A DNA stretch of 6,354 bases, from contig JANRAT010000140.1 in the NCBI GenBank assembly GCA_030727885.1, forward strand, positions 1 through 6,354, read 5' to 3'. Within the stretch, counting starts at the first letter, position 1, and the number at the start of each line of letters is the position of its first letter. The translations under genes and the position numbers were made by a program. The notes beneath the pieces were generated by a model that searched no databases, was not told the DNA's origin, and saw only the letters and a list, made by a program, of their open reading frames with translations. Shown here piece by piece: positions 5,215 through 6,354 of this stretch. The stretch comes from Rhodospirillales bacterium. Lineage in GTDB: Bacteria > Pseudomonadota > Alphaproteobacteria > Rhodospirillales > Casp-alpha2.

Positions 5215-6096
5215 ATGACTGTGACAGAGATATTGCCGATTGATACGAGCCTGCCGTCCGCATCACCTGACGCATACGTCGAGGCGATGGTCAGGCGTGC
5301 CGGAACATCTTTCTTCTGGGCGATGCGGCGTCTGGATGAGCCCAGAAGACGGGGTGTTTTTGCCGTCTATGCGTTTTGCCGTGACGTTGATGATATCGCT
5401 GACGGGGATTTGCCGCTGGACCGTAAACGGGCATTGCTGGATGCCTGGCGTCAGGAGATTGAAATCCTTTACGGCGGTGCCTGCCATCATCCGATCAGCT
5501 GTGCCCTGGTTGACCCGTCGCAAACATTCAATCTAAAAAAAGCCGACTTCCTTGCGGTTATCGACGGCATGGAAATGGACGCCTTGCCGCGGGTTCGGAT
5601 TGCCGATCTTGAAGAATTGACACTGTATTGCGACCGTGTTGCCTGTGCCGTCGGCAGGCTATGTGTGCGTGTTTTCGGCCTGGGCGAGTCCGAGGGTATA
5701 CGGCTTTCAGCCGATTTGGGTCAGGCCCTGCAACTGACCAATATTCTGCGCGACATTGTCGAGGATGCAGCCAGAGACCGGATTTATCTGCCGGCAGATA
5801 TGCTGGCTGATGCCGGTGCAGGCGGGGATGGCGTCGAAGATATCATTACAGCCCCCGGGCTGGTCAGCATCTGTGAAACCCTGGCTTTGAAGGCCGAAAA
5901 GCACTTTGCCGGGGCCGAGGCGTGCATTGCAACGTGCGATCCCAAAGCGGTACGGCCTGCCGTCATGATGATGCAGGTATACCGGCGTATCCTTGATAAG
6001 CTGCAGCGGCGTGGATGGCAGGAACTGAACGTGAATGTCGGCCCGTCAAAGCTTGAAAAGATCTTGATTGCAATCCGTTACGGGATTTTAGGGTGA
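5215..6096 (+). CDS. hpnD: HpnD, presqualene diphosphate synthase
   Basis: A squalene/phytoene-synthase-family enzyme of the HpnD branch, which joins two farnesyl diphosphates to presqualene diphosphate, the first step of the HpnCDE squalene route. Counted from the start given (293 residues): AGTSFFWAMRRL (29-40), the first aspartate motif DVDDIAD (57-63), DGMEMD (117-122), YCDRVACAVG (138-147), the second motif in NILRDIVED (176-184) with RIYLP (189-193), and the C-terminal YRRILDKLQRRGW (256-268), all typical of HpnD. The frame also has an ATG at 5179 (305 residues); I prefer 5215 because the extra residues MTRATGWCIHAA look unlike HpnD N-termini, but neither site has a convincing ribosome binding site, so the start is uncertain. 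The gap to hpnB is 57 bp (21 bp with the longer start), and the stop overlaps hpnE by 4 bases. It carries a different paralogous role from hpnC in the same operon. Confidence 0.92.
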   Translation: MTVTEILPIDTSLPSASPDAYVEAMVRRAGTSFFWAMRRLDEPRRRGVFAVYAFCRDVDDIADGDLPLDRKRALLDAWRQEIEILYGGACHHPISCALVDPSQTFNLKKADFLAVIDGMEMDALPRVRIADLEELTLYCDRVACAVGRLCVRVFGLGESEGIRLSADLGQALQLTNILRDIVEDAARDRIYLPADMLADAGAGGDGVEDIITAPGLVSICETLALKAEKHFAGAEACIATCDPKAVRPAVMMMQVYRRILDKLQRRGWQELNVNVGPSKLEKILIAIRYGILG

Positions 6097-6354
6097 GTTC
6101 GGGCCGGGCTTATGTGCTGGGGGCTGGGTTGTCCGGTCTGTCCGCTGCGAGCGTGTTGGCGGAAGCCGGCAGACAAGTGACCCTGATCGAAGCCGCACCG
6201 CAGGCCGGTGGACGTTGCCGCAGTTTTTTCGACAAGCAGCTCGGCACCGATATCGATAACGGCAATCATCTGGTGTTGAGCGGCAACCGGGATGCCATGG
6301 AATATCTGAAAAGGATCCATGCACTGGATACGATTGAAATCCTGCCGGCGCATT
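6093..6354 (+). CDS. hpnE: HpnE, hydroxysqualene dehydroxylase (N-terminal part, runs off the window)
   Basis: An open frame begins with GTG at 6093 and stays open to the right edge (87 codons seen). The translation starts MSSGRAYVLGAGLSGLSAAS: a Rossmann FAD-binding motif GAGLSG (10-15), with Glu33 (TLIEA) ending the second beta strand for ribose binding, GGRCRSF (39-45), and DNGNHLVLSGN (55-65), a segment typical of HpnE and related amine-oxidase-type flavoproteins. HpnE reductively removes the hydroxyl of hydroxysqualene to give squalene, completing the route begun by HpnD and HpnC. The start overlaps the hpnD TGA (GTGA, 6093-6096), again implying translational coupling. The protein is usually over 400 residues, so most of the gene lies outside. 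The partial 5' end is otherwise normal. Confidence 0.88.
   Translation, partial: MSSGRAYVLGAGLSGLSAASVLAEAGRQVTLIEAAPQAGGRCRSFFDKQLGTDIDNGNHLVLSGNRDAMEYLKRIHALDTIEILPAH

Noticed and set aside
3149..6096. hpnC and hpnD as a recent tandem duplication
   Set aside because: They share only the family aspartate-rich motifs and differ throughout; HpnC and HpnD are ancient, functionally distinct paralogues normally found together.
6078..6353. A 91-codon - strand open frame at the right edge
   Set aside because: It is antisense to the hpnE start, whose translation shows FAD-binding and HpnE motifs in the + frame.

Overview
The window reads as part of an alphaproteobacterial chromosome. It has a hopanoid (bacterial triterpenoid) biosynthesis operon of the HpnM/HpnC/HpnB/HpnD/HpnE type on the + strand and, divergent from it, a small three-gene catabolic-looking operon on the - strand. 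Alphaproteobacteria is inferred from protein character (HpnM-type MlaC homologue, HpnCDE squalene route, split ComDE-type decarboxylase), gene packing and moderate GC. The sequence does not support a genus.

Left half, - strand, transcribed from about 2266 down to 37: a GTG-started alpha subunit and a beta subunit of a two-subunit thiamine-diphosphate (ThDP) decarboxylase of the sulfopyruvate/phosphonopyruvate decarboxylase family (ComD/ComE-like), then an FMN-dependent alpha-hydroxyacid dehydrogenase. Gaps are 2 bp and about 32-36 bp, so this is probably one transcript. Read together, the genes suggest 2-hydroxyacid -> 2-oxoacid -> aldehyde + CO2. Sulfolactate -> sulfopyruvate -> sulfoacetaldehyde is the most natural candidate, but sequence alone does not fix the substrate. 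The gene that would use the aldehyde is not in the window.

Centre, 2267-2483: a 217-bp divergent intergenic region with the strong ribosome binding site of the alpha subunit, a perfect GGTGTG-c-CACACC palindrome with further half-site copies, and a plausible sigma-70-type promoter and ribosome binding site for the + strand operon.

Right half, + strand, 2484 to the right edge: hpnM (MlaC/Ttg2D-like exported protein), hpnC (hydroxysqualene synthase), hpnB (membrane glycosyltransferase), hpnD (presqualene diphosphate synthase) and the first 87 codons of hpnE (FAD-dependent hydroxysqualene dehydroxylase), which runs off the end. hpnM/hpnC and hpnD/hpnE overlap by 4 bases (GTGA), and hpnB starts 5 bp after hpnC, so translation is probably coupled. 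HpnD condenses two farnesyl diphosphates to presqualene diphosphate, HpnC converts it to hydroxysqualene and HpnE reduces that to squalene; a cyclase (Shc/HpnF) would be expected beyond the right edge. HpnM and HpnB are accessory, probably in hopanoid transport and modification.

No RNA genes, insertion sequences, CRISPR arrays or clear intrinsic terminators were seen. The core genes are known families. The points most worth checking are the substrate of the ComDE/dehydrogenase module, the intergenic palindrome, and a hairpin over the hpnB stop codon.
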